From Procambarus clarkii (lineage: Eukaryota; Arthropoda; Malacostraca; Decapoda; Cambaridae), in contig NC_091175.1 of assembly GCF_040958095.1 (NCBI RefSeq), forward strand, positions 19,301,287-19,365,286: a DNA stretch of 64,000 bases, given 5' to 3'. The notes under the pieces are model-generated. The model saw only the letters and a list, made by a program, of their open reading frames with translations. It did not search any database and had not been told where the DNA came from. Of this stretch, positions 11,063 through 22,484 are shown in pieces (position 1 is the stretch's first letter; every line of letters starts with the position of its first letter). A program made the position numbers and the translations under genes.

Positions 11063-12150
11063 TTGCTCGTCAACAAGTCACTTGAACTCCAAACCTTTTC
11101 AGATATTCTAAAAAAAAAAGCGAGAGTAACCCCTGTCCACAAATGTGGTGATCTCACTGATGTTAACAACTACAGACCTATATCAATTCTGCCAAACTTG
11201 TCAAAAATATTTGAAAAACTAATCTACAAGCAGCTTTACTCTTATCTAGCCAAACACAATATACTTAGCTCTTGTCAATATGGCTTCAGACCCAAAAAAG
11301 CACTAATGATACACTTATTAGTATAATTAATTTGATACATGCAGCTCTTGATAAAAATGAGTTCCCTGTTGGGTTATTTGTGAACCTGCGTAAGGCATTT
11401 GACACTGTTAACCACCAAAACCTTCTTCTTAAATTACATCATTATGGAGTCAGAGGTCACTCCCTGCAATACCTCAAATCTTACCTTACTGACAGGCTCC
11501 AGTATATTTCTGTGATTAATTCAATTTCTCCCACCCTACCCATCAACATTGGTGTTCCTCAGAGCAGCATACTTGGCCCTCTCCTCTTTCTCATTTACGT
11601 TAATGACCTTCCAAATGCCTCCCAACACCTCAAACCAATTGTATTTGCTGACGACACAACCTTCATTTATTCCAGGCCTGACCCCCTTGCTCTGAATGTC
11701 ACAGTGAATACTGAGCTAAATAAAGTCCATCTTTGGCTAACTGCCAAGAAACTCACCCACAACATTGACAAAACTTTCTATATTTTGTTTGACAATAAAT
11801 CCTCAAATCAAATAAATCTCAGGATAAATAATACCCAAATTTGTAACAAAATAGACGGCAAATTTATTGGCGTTCTCATTAACCACAAACTGAATTTCCA
11901 GGGACACATCATAAATATATCAAAAAAAGTTTAAAAAACTATTGGCATTCTTTCTAAGATCAGATATTATGTACCTCGCCCTCTATTACTCCCTCATCTA
12001 TCCTTATCTCAACTATGGTATCTGTGCTTGGGGTTCTGCTACCCAAAATCATTTACGTCCTTTAGTTACTCAACACAAAGCCGTTATTAGGACGATTTCC
12101 AACTCTGGCCCCAGACATCACTCGGTACCCTTACTCAAATCTCTGAATAT
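11063..12150 (+). pseudogene. LINE B reverse transcriptase (frameshifted)
   Basis: Order of motifs: ARVTPVHKCGDLTDVNNYRP (fingers), then after a frameshift near 11300 FVNLRKAFDTVNH (motif A with its Asp), GVPQSSILGPLLFLIY (motif B) and FADDTTFIYS (catalytic Asp pair, about 11646). A stop near 11932 and a frame change follow, then YPYLNYGICAWGS. Compared with other copies, the second motif-A residue is Asn where Asp is usual (VNL for VDL), and B carries QS for QG. The RT core is nearly complete but broken. Confidence 0.85.
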
Positions 12151-12185
12151 GTTAGATATTAAGTCACTGCACATCCTCTCATGTG

Positions 12186-12302
<117 letters not shown>

Positions 12303-12485
12303 TGACAATGTCAGACCACGGAGGAAAAATGAAACAGGAAATTTCCTTAAGTACTTTCGTATATTAAATACATCTTCAGAAGGTCCATATTTAATATACT
12401 ATAAATATATAGAAGATGTATTTAATATACGAAAGTACTTAAGGAAATTTCCTGTTTCATTTTTCCTCCGTGGTCTGACATTGTC
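12303..12485. repeat. Near-perfect hairpin element
   Basis: Inverted arms of about 74 bp (12303-12376 and 12412-12485) around a spacer of about 35 bp. The arms begin gacaatgtcagaccacgg and are identical or nearly so on reading. It sits between (TA)n at 12186-12302 and a short (CA)n/(TA)n at 12523-12544, suggesting a TA-targeted foldback element. Confidence 0.85.
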
Positions 12486-12544
12486 ACATTCTTAATCACG
12501 TGTTTATTTTCGTGATATACACACACACACATATATATATATAT

Positions 12545-12790
12545 GAAACGCTGAACTTTAATGCCCATCCTGACCTTAATAGCTTCATTGAAGGTTGTAA
12601 CAGAACCCATGAGCACCATACTAGAAACAAATACCTTTTTGATATTCCAAGAATACGACTTAACCAAACTAGAAATGCTCCACAAATCAAGGGACCCAGA
12701 ATGTGTAATGACCTTCCCAATCATGTTAAAGACTGTACCTCTCTCAACTAGTTTAAGATAAAAACTAAGTACTACCTAATTAACTCCCTG
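12545..12790 (+). pseudogene. LINE B RT, C-terminal end after the insert
   Basis: Resumes with NFNAHPDLNSFIEGCNRTHE and ends near LINSL. It is directly continuous with the RT part left of the hairpin. Confidence 0.8.
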
Positions 12791-13107
12791 TAACCTACCT
12801 TATCCCTATAATGTCAACCCATGTCTGTTATTTATAAACAATGCTGTTTGTCGACCAAATTATATTTTTGCTATTTTCCTGCCATGTTCCCCCTTTATTT
12901 TTATATTTTTCTCAAAACATTTTATACTTTAATCTCAATTAGTATTAAGTTTTAGTCTTTAGTGTTTTTTCTGCCCGAAACGCTTTGCGTATTAGTGGCT
13001 TTAGGCATTGTATGTACTAGCTCTATCTATAAATTCATCAAAATCTGTATCACGCCTTGTATGTATGTACTTTACCTAAATAAACATTTGATTTTCAAAA
13101 CAACATT

Positions 13108-13250
13108 TTCCTGCCCGAAACGCATTGCTTAATAGTGGCTTTAGGCATTGTATGTACTAGCTCTATCTATATATTGATCCATTAATGTAACATCACTTGT
13201 ATGTATGTACCTTACCTGAATAAACATATTTATATATATTTATTTATTTA
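13108..13250 (+). mobile_element. LINE B-type 3' tail, second in tandem
   Basis: Another copy of the tail starting cctgcccgaaacgcattgc and ending in aataaacatatttat and (TTTA)n. It follows the tail of LINE B copy 2 by only a few bases. Confidence 0.8.
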
Positions 13251-13267
13251 TTTGATTTGTTTCGGGC

Positions 13268-13390
13268 GTTTCTGCCCGAAACACTGCGCGTACTAGTGGC
13301 TTTACAAGAATGTAATTACTATGCTATGTATCCTCACAATCCCAATGTACCTTCGTGTATATATATAAATAAATAAATAAAATAAATTCA
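13268..13390 (+). mobile_element. LINE A-type 3' tail, third in tandem
   Basis: Starts tctgcccgaaacactgcgcg and continues ttacaagaatgtaatta to a (TAAA)n end. The internal wording matches the LINE A tail (minus) at 2474-2570 better than LINE B. Confidence 0.75.
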
Positions 13391-14012
13391 AATTTGGTTT
13401 TTGATTTTACATTTAGGTACCAATATTTCTTGGACAAGTCGCACCACACTATACCCGCTTAGATCATCGACTTCCTTTGACGCCACCTGCCATCAATTTC
13501 CGTTTTTATTAATTATAAAATAAGTTTATTTCTAGGTAAAACAAATTTTCTCGCGTTCTACATCCAGCACCAACATTTTAGTAGAAATATATTATACCAG
13601 TATATCGTCTTGTGTAGTTTAATTAGTTGTGTGTGTAATTCTACGGATCGCTACTGCATGTGTCAGCTGTGTCAACAAACATCAGCTGCCACAACAACCA
13701 GCTGACGACAACACCTGATCTGGATCCGCCATTCACGCCACCTGAGGCCTAAAGCCGCCTGGGGAGAGCCAGCACACACCTGGAGTGACTTACACCCACC
13801 CGAGGAGATTGACACCCACCTATATAGGCCTACAATAAGAGTGGAAAGCAGAGCGCCTCGTCATAATATTAGGCGAGAGCCTGCTCTCTCTCTTTCTCTT
13901 ATCACAAGGATGCTACTCATTCACCGGCCCTATCACACCTGGTGAGTCTGCTCTCACCCCACCTTGTGAATCATTGCCCTTTTCATGTAAGGTGTTGTGG
14001 GTATCCCTGAGT
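13391..14012 (+). other. GC-richer segment with TATA-like box and a splice-donor-like site
   Basis: Unlike its AT-rich surroundings, 13660-13990 is GC-rich. It holds ctatataggcc at about 13819, pyrimidine-rich ctctctctctttctc at about 13884, one ATG at about 13909 and a good donor-like site cctg/gtgagt at about 13940. This could be a promoter plus first exon or part of an LTR or LINE leader. No coding homology is recognised. Confidence 0.25.
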
Positions 14013-15166
14013 ACACTTATTAATACGATTAACTTGATTCATGCAGCTCTTGATAAAAATGAGTTCCCTGTTGGGTTATTTGTGGACCTGCATAAGGCTT
14101 TTGACACTGTCAAACACCAAAACCTTCTTCTTAAATTACATCATTATGGAGTCAGAGGACACTCCCTGCAATACCTCAAATCTTACCTTACTGACAGGCT
14201 CCAGTATGTTTCTATGAATAATTCAATTTCTCCCACCCTACCCATCAACATCGGTGTTCCTCAGGGCAGCATACTTGGCCTTCTCTTTCTCATCTACATT
14301 AATGACCTTCCAAATGCCACCCAACACCTCAAACCAATTCTATTTGCTGACGACACAACCTTCATTTACTCCAGTCCTGACCCCCTTGCTCTAAATGCCA
14401 CAGTAAATACTGAGCTAAATAAAGTCCTTCTTTGGCTAACTGCCAACAAACTCACCCTTAACATTGACGAAACTTTCTATATTCTGTTTGGCAATAAATC
14501 CTCTAATCAAATAAATCTCAGAATAAACAGTACCCAAATTTGTAACAAAATAGATGGCAAATTCCTTGGCGTTCTCATTAACCACAAGCTGAATTTCCAG
14601 TAACACATTCTAAATATATCAAAAAAAGTTTCAAAAACTGTTGGCATTCTTTCTAAGATCAGATATTATGTACCCCACCCTGCCCTGGTGACTCTCTACT
14701 ACTCCTTCATCTATCCATATCTCAACTATGGTATTTGTGCTTGGGGTTCTACTACCCAAAATCATTTACGTCCTCCAATTACTCAACACAAAGCTGCTAT
14801 TATGACAATATCCAACTCTGGCCCCAGACATCACTCGGTACCCCTACTCAAATCTCTGAATATGTTAGATATTAAGTCACTGCACATTCTCTCATGTGTA
14901 TTATACATACTGTATATAAAATGCTGAACTGTAATGCCAATCCTGACCTCAAAAGCTTAATTGAAGGTTGTAACAGAACCCATGAGCACCACACCAGAAA
15001 CAAATACAGTTTTGATATTCCAAGAGTACGACTTAATCAAACTAGAAATGCTCTACAAATCAAGGGACCCAGAATGTGGAATGACCTTCCCAATCATGTT
15101 AAAGACTGTACCTCTCTCAACCAGTTTAAGATAAAAGCGAAGCACTACCTAATAAATTCCCTGTAA
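14013..15166 (+). pseudogene. LINE B reverse transcriptase (truncated, stops)
   Basis: Motif A is FVDLHKAFDTV, motif B is GVPQGSILG with a deletion that shortens the usual LGPLLF to LGLLF, and the catalytic motif is LFADDTTFIYS at about 14341. A TAA at about 14601 replaces a Gly codon (FQ-stop-HILN). The C-terminal region continues at 14688-15166 with one more frame change near 14900. The fingers domain is missing. Confidence 0.85.
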
Positions 15167-15480
15167 CCTACCTTATCCCTCTATTGTCAACCCATGTCTG
15201 TTTTTTTAAACAATGCTGTTTGTCGACCTAATTGTTTTTGTGCTGCTTTTTCAGCCATGTTCCCCCATTTTTTATTTTTATTTGTTCTCAACACATTTTA
15301 TTCTTTATACTCAATTAGCATTAAGTTTTAGTCATTAATGTTTTCCTGCCCGAAACACTTTGCGTAATAGTGGCTTTAGGCATTGTATGTACTAGCTCTA
15401 TCTATAAATCTATCAATTTTTGTAAAATCTCGTGTATGTATGTACCTTACTTGAATAAACATTTTATTTTATTTTATTTT
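14013..15480 (+). mobile_element. LINE B copy 3
   Basis: RT-to-tail LINE B copy starting at the NLIHAALDKNEFPVG block and ending in (ATTTT)n after aataaacattt at about 15460. The tail motif is at 15348. Confidence 0.85.
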
Positions 15481-15494
15481 TATAGTAGGGTTGT

Positions 15495-15660
15495 GAAGGG
15501 TGCTGGCTGTCTCTAGGCAGAGTTGTGGAGGGTGGTTACAGATGTGGAGTGTTGGTGCTGTCTCTAGGGACAGTTGTGGAAGGTGGTTACAGATGTGGGG
15601 TGTTGGTGCTGTCTCTAGGGACAGTTGTGGAGAGTGGATACAGATGTGGGGTGTTGGCAA
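15495..15660. repeat. 51-bp minisatellite (about 3 copies)
   Basis: The block gtctctagggacagttgtgg recurs at 15509, 15560 and 15611, a 51-bp period. Related diverged units appear at 15775-15900. Confidence 0.85.
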
Positions 15661-16075
15661 CCTAACCTAACCAAACTAAGAGATAAAATGTTTAGTTTTA
15701 TATGTGATATGCTTAAGATATGTAATGTCACAATTATGTCATAATTTTTCCCTGGTAAGGTTTTAATGCCCTGGGCAAGGTCTTTGAGGGTAGTTACAGA
15801 TGTTGGGTGCTGCTAGGTGTCCCTGAGCTGGGTTGTGGTGGGTGTGGAGGATGGTTTTAGATTTGGGTTGTTGGGGTGTCCCTGAGAATATTAGGTGGCC
15901 ACTTCCTGAGTTTAACATACAGGCCCTTGCCTGACTACACATATCCATGCTACCAGTGCTATCTCAGAGGCACCTGTCATGGCATAGCGTAAACTGTTAT
16001 GAACACGAGCACTTCTCATAGGTCATATGCCATTTGCGTAATACCTGATTTACACAAGGGCTACTAACACTAGTG
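15661..16075. other. Diverged minisatellite flank; no gene seen
   Basis: Weak continuations of the 51-bp unit occur at 15775-15900 (ggttgtggtgggtg-type); the rest is unassigned. Confidence 0.45.
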
Positions 16076-16079
16076 GCCT

Positions 16080-16440
16080 CGAAGAAAACAGGAAGCCAGT
16101 ACCTTGTCAGAAGTCCCCCCATTTGCCTTGATGATCTTTTCTAGGTATATTTTGAAATTCAGCAAAGTTTTCTCAGTTACAGCTTTGGCGGGTAGGCAGT
16201 TCCATGGGTTTATAACCCTGTGGGTGAAAAAGCGTCTCCTTTTGTCAGTCCTACATTGTGGCTTGTTGAGCTTGAAACCATTGCTCTTTGTGTTACTTCT
16301 GATGTTTTGAAGAAATTGTTTTTGTCAACATCCTATAACTTGTTCAGGATTTTTAAAAGTTTCAGTGTGATCCGCCTTGTCATGCCTGGTTTGCAGTATT
16401 GTTAGCCTCAGTGGCCTTCAACCATTCCTAATACGAGAAT
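16080..16440 (-). pseudogene. CR1-like LINE, C-terminal end of ORF2
   Basis: On the minus strand this gives the CR1-type C-terminal signature: NNGFKLNKPQC, then RRRFFTHRVINPWNCLP, then a FKIYLEKI-like end. Only this terminal region is present. Confidence 0.7.
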
Positions 16441-16444
16441 TGAC

Positions 16445-16950
16445 TTAGCTCTGGAATGATTTTTGTTGCCCAGTTGCTTGGAGTGGCCCACAGACCCAAG
16501 TCAAGCCATGTATGTTTGCTTAGGTTCTCTGACCTATAATTTATGCACTTTGCTTAGTTAAATTCTACTACAGTATCTGCTAGTGATATGATCAAATATC
16601 AGCCTATTTGGTAATACCAAAAAGCTGCAATTAGGGGTAAAGTCATTCTTATTTAGAAACAAATTTATTGACATTCTCAGTGGATTAAATTACTGTATAA
16701 TAAAAAATGTTCAAAAAGTTATTGTATAGATTGAAAGAGGTGTTGTTATTCTATACATTAACATTGGAATGTATGCTGGATGTGCAAAACTCTTGAATGT
16801 ATTAATGAAAAGCTGGCAGTGTTCATAGTATCGGTGCACACCAAGTGTCTGGACTCTGGTGCATTTCTCCAGACAGATGGGTATTTTACCCATTTCCCAT
16901 ATAATTACAGTGATATATTACCTTGTAGAACAATTTGATATCCTATATCC
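16445..16950. other. No gene seen
   Basis: AT-rich sequence with no recognised element. Confidence 0.5.
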
Positions 16951-16959
16951 ATTTCATTG

Positions 16960-17227
16960 TGTATGAGTTAATTTTGTTAAATTTGAGTTACAACTAACGT
17001 AGATATATGACCGAACCTAACAACCCTACCTAACCTAACCTATCTTAACCTAACCTAAACTAACATAACAAAGTCAATAATTTATGTACTTAAAATATTA
17101 TAATAATAATATTTCAAATAAACCAATTGGAACAATTTTTTTGAACATAATGAAAATCACTTGGCCTATTACGCAAATCAGGCCTTGTATAGTAGGCCGA
17201 GAAGTGTGTTCTGGCTACTAGGTACGA

Positions 17228-17229
<2 letters not shown>
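16960..17229 (-). mobile_element. TTAGG-core MITE, diverged partial copy
   Basis: Matches the interior and one terminus (ending ctactaggtacga) of the palindromic MITE seen intact at 17412. The other end is lost. Confidence 0.7.
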
Positions 17230-17411
<182 letters not shown>

Positions 17412-17778
17412 TGTCGTACCTAGTAGCCAGAACACACTTCTCGGCATACTATGCAAGGCCCGATTTGCCTATTAAGCCAAGTTTTCCAGAATTAATATAT
17501 TTTCTCTAATTTTTTTTCTTATGACATGATAAAGCTACCCATTTCATACTGTATTAGGTCAATTATTTTTATTGGAGTTAAAATTAACGTAGATATATGA
17601 CCGAACCTAACCAACCCTACCTAACCTAACCTAACCTAACCTATCTTTATAGGTTAGATAGCCGAAAAAGTTAGGTTAGGTAGTCGAAAAAAAATTAATT
17701 CATGAAAACTTGCCTTATTAGGCAAATCGGGCCTTGCATAATAGGCAAAGAAGTGCGTTCTGGCTACTAGGTACGACA
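17412..17778 (-). mobile_element. TTAGG-core palindromic MITE, copy 1 (367 bp)
   Basis: Terminal inverted repeats TGTCGTACCTAGTAGCCAGA and its complement. The interior has short (CCTAA)n and (TTAGG)n runs facing each other around a taaagata-like centre. It is flanked by TA repeats, as expected for a TA-targeting element. No coding capacity. Confidence 0.9.
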
Positions 17779-18299
17779 TATATATACAGTGCAACCTCGA
17801 TTCAACGTACTATATAGGACCAACCCCAGTTCGTTGGAGCGTTGGATTCGTTGCAAGAGGTGATCTTCAGGAGGCGTTTGTGTCAGTGTCTTTTTTTTTC
17901 TTGTACACAATAAAAATGCATTATCATATTACATACTCTACCTATATATTACTTCTCTACTAAAAAATACTGTATTTCATAAATTTACCTTATTGTTGAA
18001 GTTATGTCCATCTTGAAGTTTCGTGAAGTTGTGAATGCTCTACATTAAATACGTACTGTAGTGCATTATGCCGTTAGCACTGTGTTGATTAAAAGTAGTT
18101 CTGCTGTATGTTGAGTACTACAATACAGTTTATGAAAACTATTGTACACTAAAATTACTGCAACTTTAATTTTAACACTGTGTACACACTTAAATTTAAC
18201 ACTTGTTCTAACTGTTCATGCTGCACACGATGTTTTTAGATGTTTGCATCAGCTTTGCTGGTGCTCGCTGCTGCTGTGGGTTCAGCTGCTTCTGAGCTG

Positions 18300-18570
18300 G
18301 TGCTGGCTGCTGTTGTACCAGTGCTGGGTACAACTGTGCATGTGCTGGGTATGGCTGTTGTACCAGTGCTGGGTACAACTGTGCTCGTGCTGGGTACGGC
18401 TGTTCTCGTGCTGGGTACGGCTGTTCTCGTGCTGGGTTCGGCTGTTCTCATGCTTGGTATGGCTGTTCTCTTGCTGGGTACGGCTGTTCTCATGCTGGGT
18501 ACGGCTGTTCTCGTGCTGGGTACAGCTGTTCTCGTGCTGGGGGTACGGCTGTTCTCGTGCTGGTTGATTT
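18300..18570. repeat. 21-bp minisatellite inside the transposon
   Basis: Unit tgttctcgtgctgggtacggc, about 12 copies, with variants at the left end. Open frames on both strands here (Thr/Ala/Val/Pro-rich or Leu/Val/Gly-rich) are repeat artefacts. Confidence 0.9.
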
Positions 18571-18825
18571 TCTGCTACTAGTTCTTGCAAAATATTGCTT
18601 CATTTTTGGCATTAATAAGGCACTATTAGTAAGCCCCTGAGACATTTTGTTTTATAACGAAAGAGCTGTAGTAAAAAAATGGTCAATTCCACGATTATTC
18701 TTCCACCGGCTGATAAATACTGTACGTCAATCGCAGACAAAGCTAAGGGCACTGGGTGCATACTGTACGAACGCAGACTAAGTCTATACGTACAACCTTC
18801 AGTAGGCTGGTGTTTAAGCCTGATC

Positions 18826-19455
18826 CAGTAACATAAATTTCCCTTAACAATTCGATTTACATCAAATTATATATTTTTGGGTTATATATTTAGTTTAGCA
18901 ATATTATTACGATAATAAGAGCTATAAAAAATACTTATTTTGGAACTGATTTATTAATTTTATTATTTCGAAGCTGTAGGTCACTGAACTGTGGCGACGA
19001 AATCGAACAAAACACTGCCTGGTGTTGTGTTCGATTTCCAGTAACACACATTTCTCTCAAATATTCAATTTACATCAAATTATATATTTTTGGGTTACAT
19101 ATTTAGTTTAGCAACATTATTACGATAATAAGAGCTATAAAAATACTTACTTTGGAACTGATTTATTAATTTTATTATTTCGAAGCCGTAGATCGCTGAA
19201 CTGTGGCGACGAAATCGAACACAACAAGCATGGTGTTGTATGGACAGGGATTAGACCTGTCCACTCGTGCTGTTGTTGTGCTGCCAATAACGTGAATAAT
19301 TTCTCAAATAGGAGATATCTATCTTATTACAGTATATTTTTGGTTTTATTTAGTTTAGTTTAATTAGGATAATAAAGAGTTATTAAAACACCAGTTTTAG
19401 AAATGATTTATTAATTTGAAACGTTCAAAGCCATGGGTCACTGAACTATGACAAC
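18826..19455. repeat. Three diverged modules of about 190-205 bp
   Basis: Modules at about 18826-19020, 19031-19235 and 19275-19455 share attacgataataagagctat, gatttattaatttt and cactgaactgtgg. The first two are very alike and the third is diverged. All are within the 2.8 kb transposon. Confidence 0.8.
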
Positions 19456-19814
19456 ACAGACGAAAGTGAGTGAAACCTCACTGTAAAGTGAGATTTACTG
19501 TACAGTATACCCTTATCTGTCCACCCTCACTCGTCTTGTTTCATCACAGAAAATGTATATAAGAAGATTTCAACATATTAGCTAGCTATTCACGCTTCAG
19601 CCTTTAAATTAATTTACAAAGATACGTGTGCCACAAATCGGTGAACGAAAATCATTGAAACTCAGTTGTTCACTTGTGTGGACGACTCTGGATGGTGTTT
19701 GGTTAATATGCGTCACTTCTTGTGGACCATTCTGGCTGGTGTTTGGTTCATATGATTCACTTGTTGTGTGGTCCACTTGCGTGATCCATCTTGTCTTATG
19801 AACAGTCTACTTTC

Positions 19815-20098
19815 AGTCTCCGTGGTGTAGTGGTAAGACACTCGCCTGGCGTTCCGCGAGCGCTATGTCATGGGTTCGTATCCTGGCCGGGGAGGATTTA
19901 CTGGGCGCAATTCCTTAACTGTAGCCTCTGTTTAACGCAACAGTAAAATGTGTACTTGGATGAAAAAACGATTCTTCGCGGCAGGGGATCGTATTCCAGG
20001 GACCATAGGATTAAGGACTTGCCCGAAACGCTATGCGTACTAGTGGCTGTACAAGAATGTAACAACTCTTGTATATATCTAAAAAAAAAACAAAAAAA
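19815..20098 (+). mobile_element. tRNA-derived SINE with LINE-type 3' tail
   Basis: Head cgtggtgtagtggtaagaca (A-box-like) and B box gggttcgtatcctgg. The body contains aattccttaactgtagcctc. The 3' end has gcccgaaacgctatgcgtac followed by acaagaatgtaac, the same tail as the LINEs in this window, then an A-rich end at 20081-20100. It was inserted into the 2.8 kb transposon. Confidence 0.85.
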
Positions 20099-20099
20099 A

Positions 20100-20480
20100 A
20101 GAAGGAATTATTAATTGTAATCTGTGATAGAATGAAACAGTTTTCCACCACTCTGTGAACTCTGTCCCAACATCATAAGCTTGTGGACCACTTGTGGTCC
20201 ACTTGTGTGGTCCACTTGTGTGGTCCACTTGTGTGATCCAACTTGTCATATGAAGGAATTATTAATTGTAATCTGTGATGGTATGGTAAAGTTTTCTACC
20301 ACTGTGAACTCTGTCCCAAAATCGTAAGCTTGTGGACCACTTGTGGACCACATGTGCGGTCCAGTTGTGTGGTCCACTTGTGTGATCGAACTTGTCATAT
20401 GAAGGAATTAATAATTGTAATCTGTGATAGAATGTGAAAGTTTTCCACCAGTCTGTGAACTCTGTCTCGACGTCGTAAGC
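20100..20480. repeat. Tandem modules of about 150 bp
   Basis: Three copies (starting near 20100, 20251 and 20401) of gaaggaattattaattgtaa followed by a tccacttgtgtggtcc-type repeat. The last is truncated. They lie next to the right end of the transposon. Confidence 0.8.
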
Positions 20481-20604
20481 AAATCCGAACATCCCCCGCT
20501 TCGGCGAACCATTGTTCGTCGAACCGGGTGAGTAAATCCGGCCTGAAAAGTGTGCGAACTAGCCGGAGATTCGTTGAATCGGGGTACGTTGAATCGAGGT
20601 TGTA

Positions 20605-20819
<215 letters not shown>

Positions 20820-20828
20820 GTAAAGTCT

Positions 20829-20935
20829 CCCCCCCCCTCCCCCAAGACCCTTCTGGGAAATGGCTCAGTAGACTGCCAGCCAGCCAGAGACAGCCTGGAG
20901 AATCTCCATCTAATAAAGCATTCATGAAACAAGTA
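20829..20935 (-). repeat. Inverted repeat arm, partner at 24148-24256
   Basis: A 107-bp segment beginning with a C-rich run and containing gaaatggctcagtagactgc. The same sequence occurs inverted 3.2 kb downstream, almost identical, and both copies abut (TA)n. Confidence 0.9.
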
Positions 20936-21092
20936 TATTATAACTATATTATCCTAATAATATTACTAAATAAAATCTGCAAGCAAAAATATATATGATG
21001 TACATCCAGAATTTTATTACGAAACATCTGGTTAAGTGGGTCAAGTGTTAGGCTTATCTCTTCCCTTCCCCACCACCGACACACACACCCCC
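20936..21092. other. No gene seen
   Basis: Short unassigned stretch with a C/A-rich segment at 21060-21100. Confidence 0.4.
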
Positions 21093-21468
21093 ACCCGCAA
21101 CCCATTCTCGCAAATTTAATAAGTCAATATTGACTTATTAAATATGTGCATAGGTGACATACTTAACATAATAGATACCCTTAAAAAGATTCATAGAAAA
21201 CACCGACCTTCCCTAACCTACTTAGTATGTTAAGATAAGCATCTTATTGCTTCGTAATTACAATTATTACCTAACCTATAATAGGTATAGGTTAAGTAAT
21301 AATTGTAATTACAAAGCAATAAGATGCTTATCTTAAGATACTAACAAGGTTAGGTAAGGTCGGTGTTTTCTATGAATCTTTTTAAGGGTATCTATTATAT
21401 TTAGTATATCACCTATGCACGTAGTTAATAAGTCAATATTGACTTTACGAATTTGCGAGAACGGGTTG
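21093..21468. repeat. Large palindrome (about 376 bp)
   Basis: The left half, from acccgcaacccattctcgca, is the inverse of the right half ending tgcgagaacgggttgcc. The centre is near 21281 (acctaacctataataggt). Inside each arm is a second small palindrome, aagtcaatattgactt. Small differences exist, for example tatgttaag against tatctta. This looks like a foldback element. Confidence 0.85.
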
Positions 21469-21570
21469 CCACCCGCCCCCTCCCCATACTTCCCATACAC
21501 ACGCTGTCTCTGCTTCACCTCAACATCCATTGCTCCATTCCTCCCTCTGTTCTTCCCTCCCTCCATCCAG

Positions 21571-21719
21571 GAGCCACTGGAAAAGATATGGAGGTAGAAC
21601 AGGCCAAAACACCCAAACCTCTAGAGCCTCAACATAAGAGAGAGAGAAAAGCCCCAATCTTTCAATGGGACTCTCAGCAAAAGGCTGCAATACCTACAAT
21701 ACCTTATGACCAGCACAAG
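21571..21719 (+). CDS. Candidate internal exon of an unidentified gene
   Basis: A long pyrimidine tract ending ccctccatccag precedes this segment, as expected for a splice acceptor. It then reads ATGKDMEVEQAKTPKP, KRERKAPIFQWDSQQ and AAIPTIPYDQHK in one frame with no repeat character. The proposed donor (aag/gttata) is weak. If used, the exon ends in phase 0 and joins in frame with the candidate exon at 21828. I do not recognise the protein. It may be chance or a relic. Confidence 0.33.
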
Positions 21720-21827
21720 GTTATAAGGATAAGACATCAGATAAGACACCACCATAGTGGACATCACCTCAAAAAAGAAACCATATTATATAATACATTT
21801 TTATTTCTCCTTTTTTTTTAAGTACAG

Positions 21828-22185
21828 TACCAGTATTTTTGGATTATGGGGGAAAAACAACCACTGAATCCGAAAGGCAGCGTGATAGAGGCAGTAGGAA
21901 TAAACTTCAGTATCCAAGCACTCCAATTCACCCTGAATGGCTACTAGCAGCAAAGTCTGGCTGAAGGGTGGGTGAGGGATTTATTGAATCGTCATCAGTC
22001 CAAGGAAAGAAGCAAAGAAATTTGGATGACCTCACCCAAATGCGAGTATAAGTATGACGGATTAGCGTGTTTACAGGTTACAGTTGTGTGTGTAAACTAA
22101 AGTCTTTGAAAATGTAATAAGTTATTACGAAACGCATTCAAGTGTCGCGTCAGACTAGAAATAAAACTGAATTTTGGAGAATTGA
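21828..22185 (+). CDS. Candidate terminal exon plus 3' UTR of an unidentified gene
   Basis: A T-rich tract and cag acceptor end at 21827. In the phase-compatible frame it reads YQYFWIMGEKQPLNP, KGSVIEAVGINFSIQ and ends FTLNGY with TAG at 21945-21947. A second frame is also open (ending EWLLAAKSG, stop near 21963), so frame choice is uncertain. AATAAA at 22160-22165 could be the polyadenylation signal. No family recognised. The upstream exons are not identified in this window. Confidence 0.3.
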
Positions 22186-22199
22186 TTTTTCAATTACTA

Positions 22200-22308
22200 T
22201 CGATAGTAAAAAGAAACATAAGAAATATTATATAAAATATATATATAAGAAATAAGATATATATAAGAAACATATATATAAGATATATATATATATAAGA
22301 AACATAAG

Positions 22309-22372
<64 letters not shown>

Positions 22373-22397
22373 ATATATATATTATATATATATTATA
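22200..22397. repeat. Degenerate (TA)n / (ATATAAGAA)n tract
   Basis: Imperfect repeats of aagaaatatataagaaacat run into long TA stretches. Confidence 0.9.
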
Positions 22398-22484
22398 TAT
22401 GCGAACAAGCCTGAATGGTCCCCAGGACAATATGCAACTGAAAACTCACACCCCAGAAGTGACTCGAACCCATACTCGAACCCA
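22398..22484 (-). mobile_element. Inverted partial copy of the 260-bp SINE unit
   Basis: Reads as the reverse complement of the gagtatgggttcgagtcac to ggaccattcaggcttgtt part of the tandem SINE that follows. Confidence 0.85.

Noticed and set aside
18142..18590. Repeat-rich open frames on both strands (about 85-141 residues)
   Set aside because: They come from the 21-bp minisatellite inside a transposon. There is no start context, and both strands are open.
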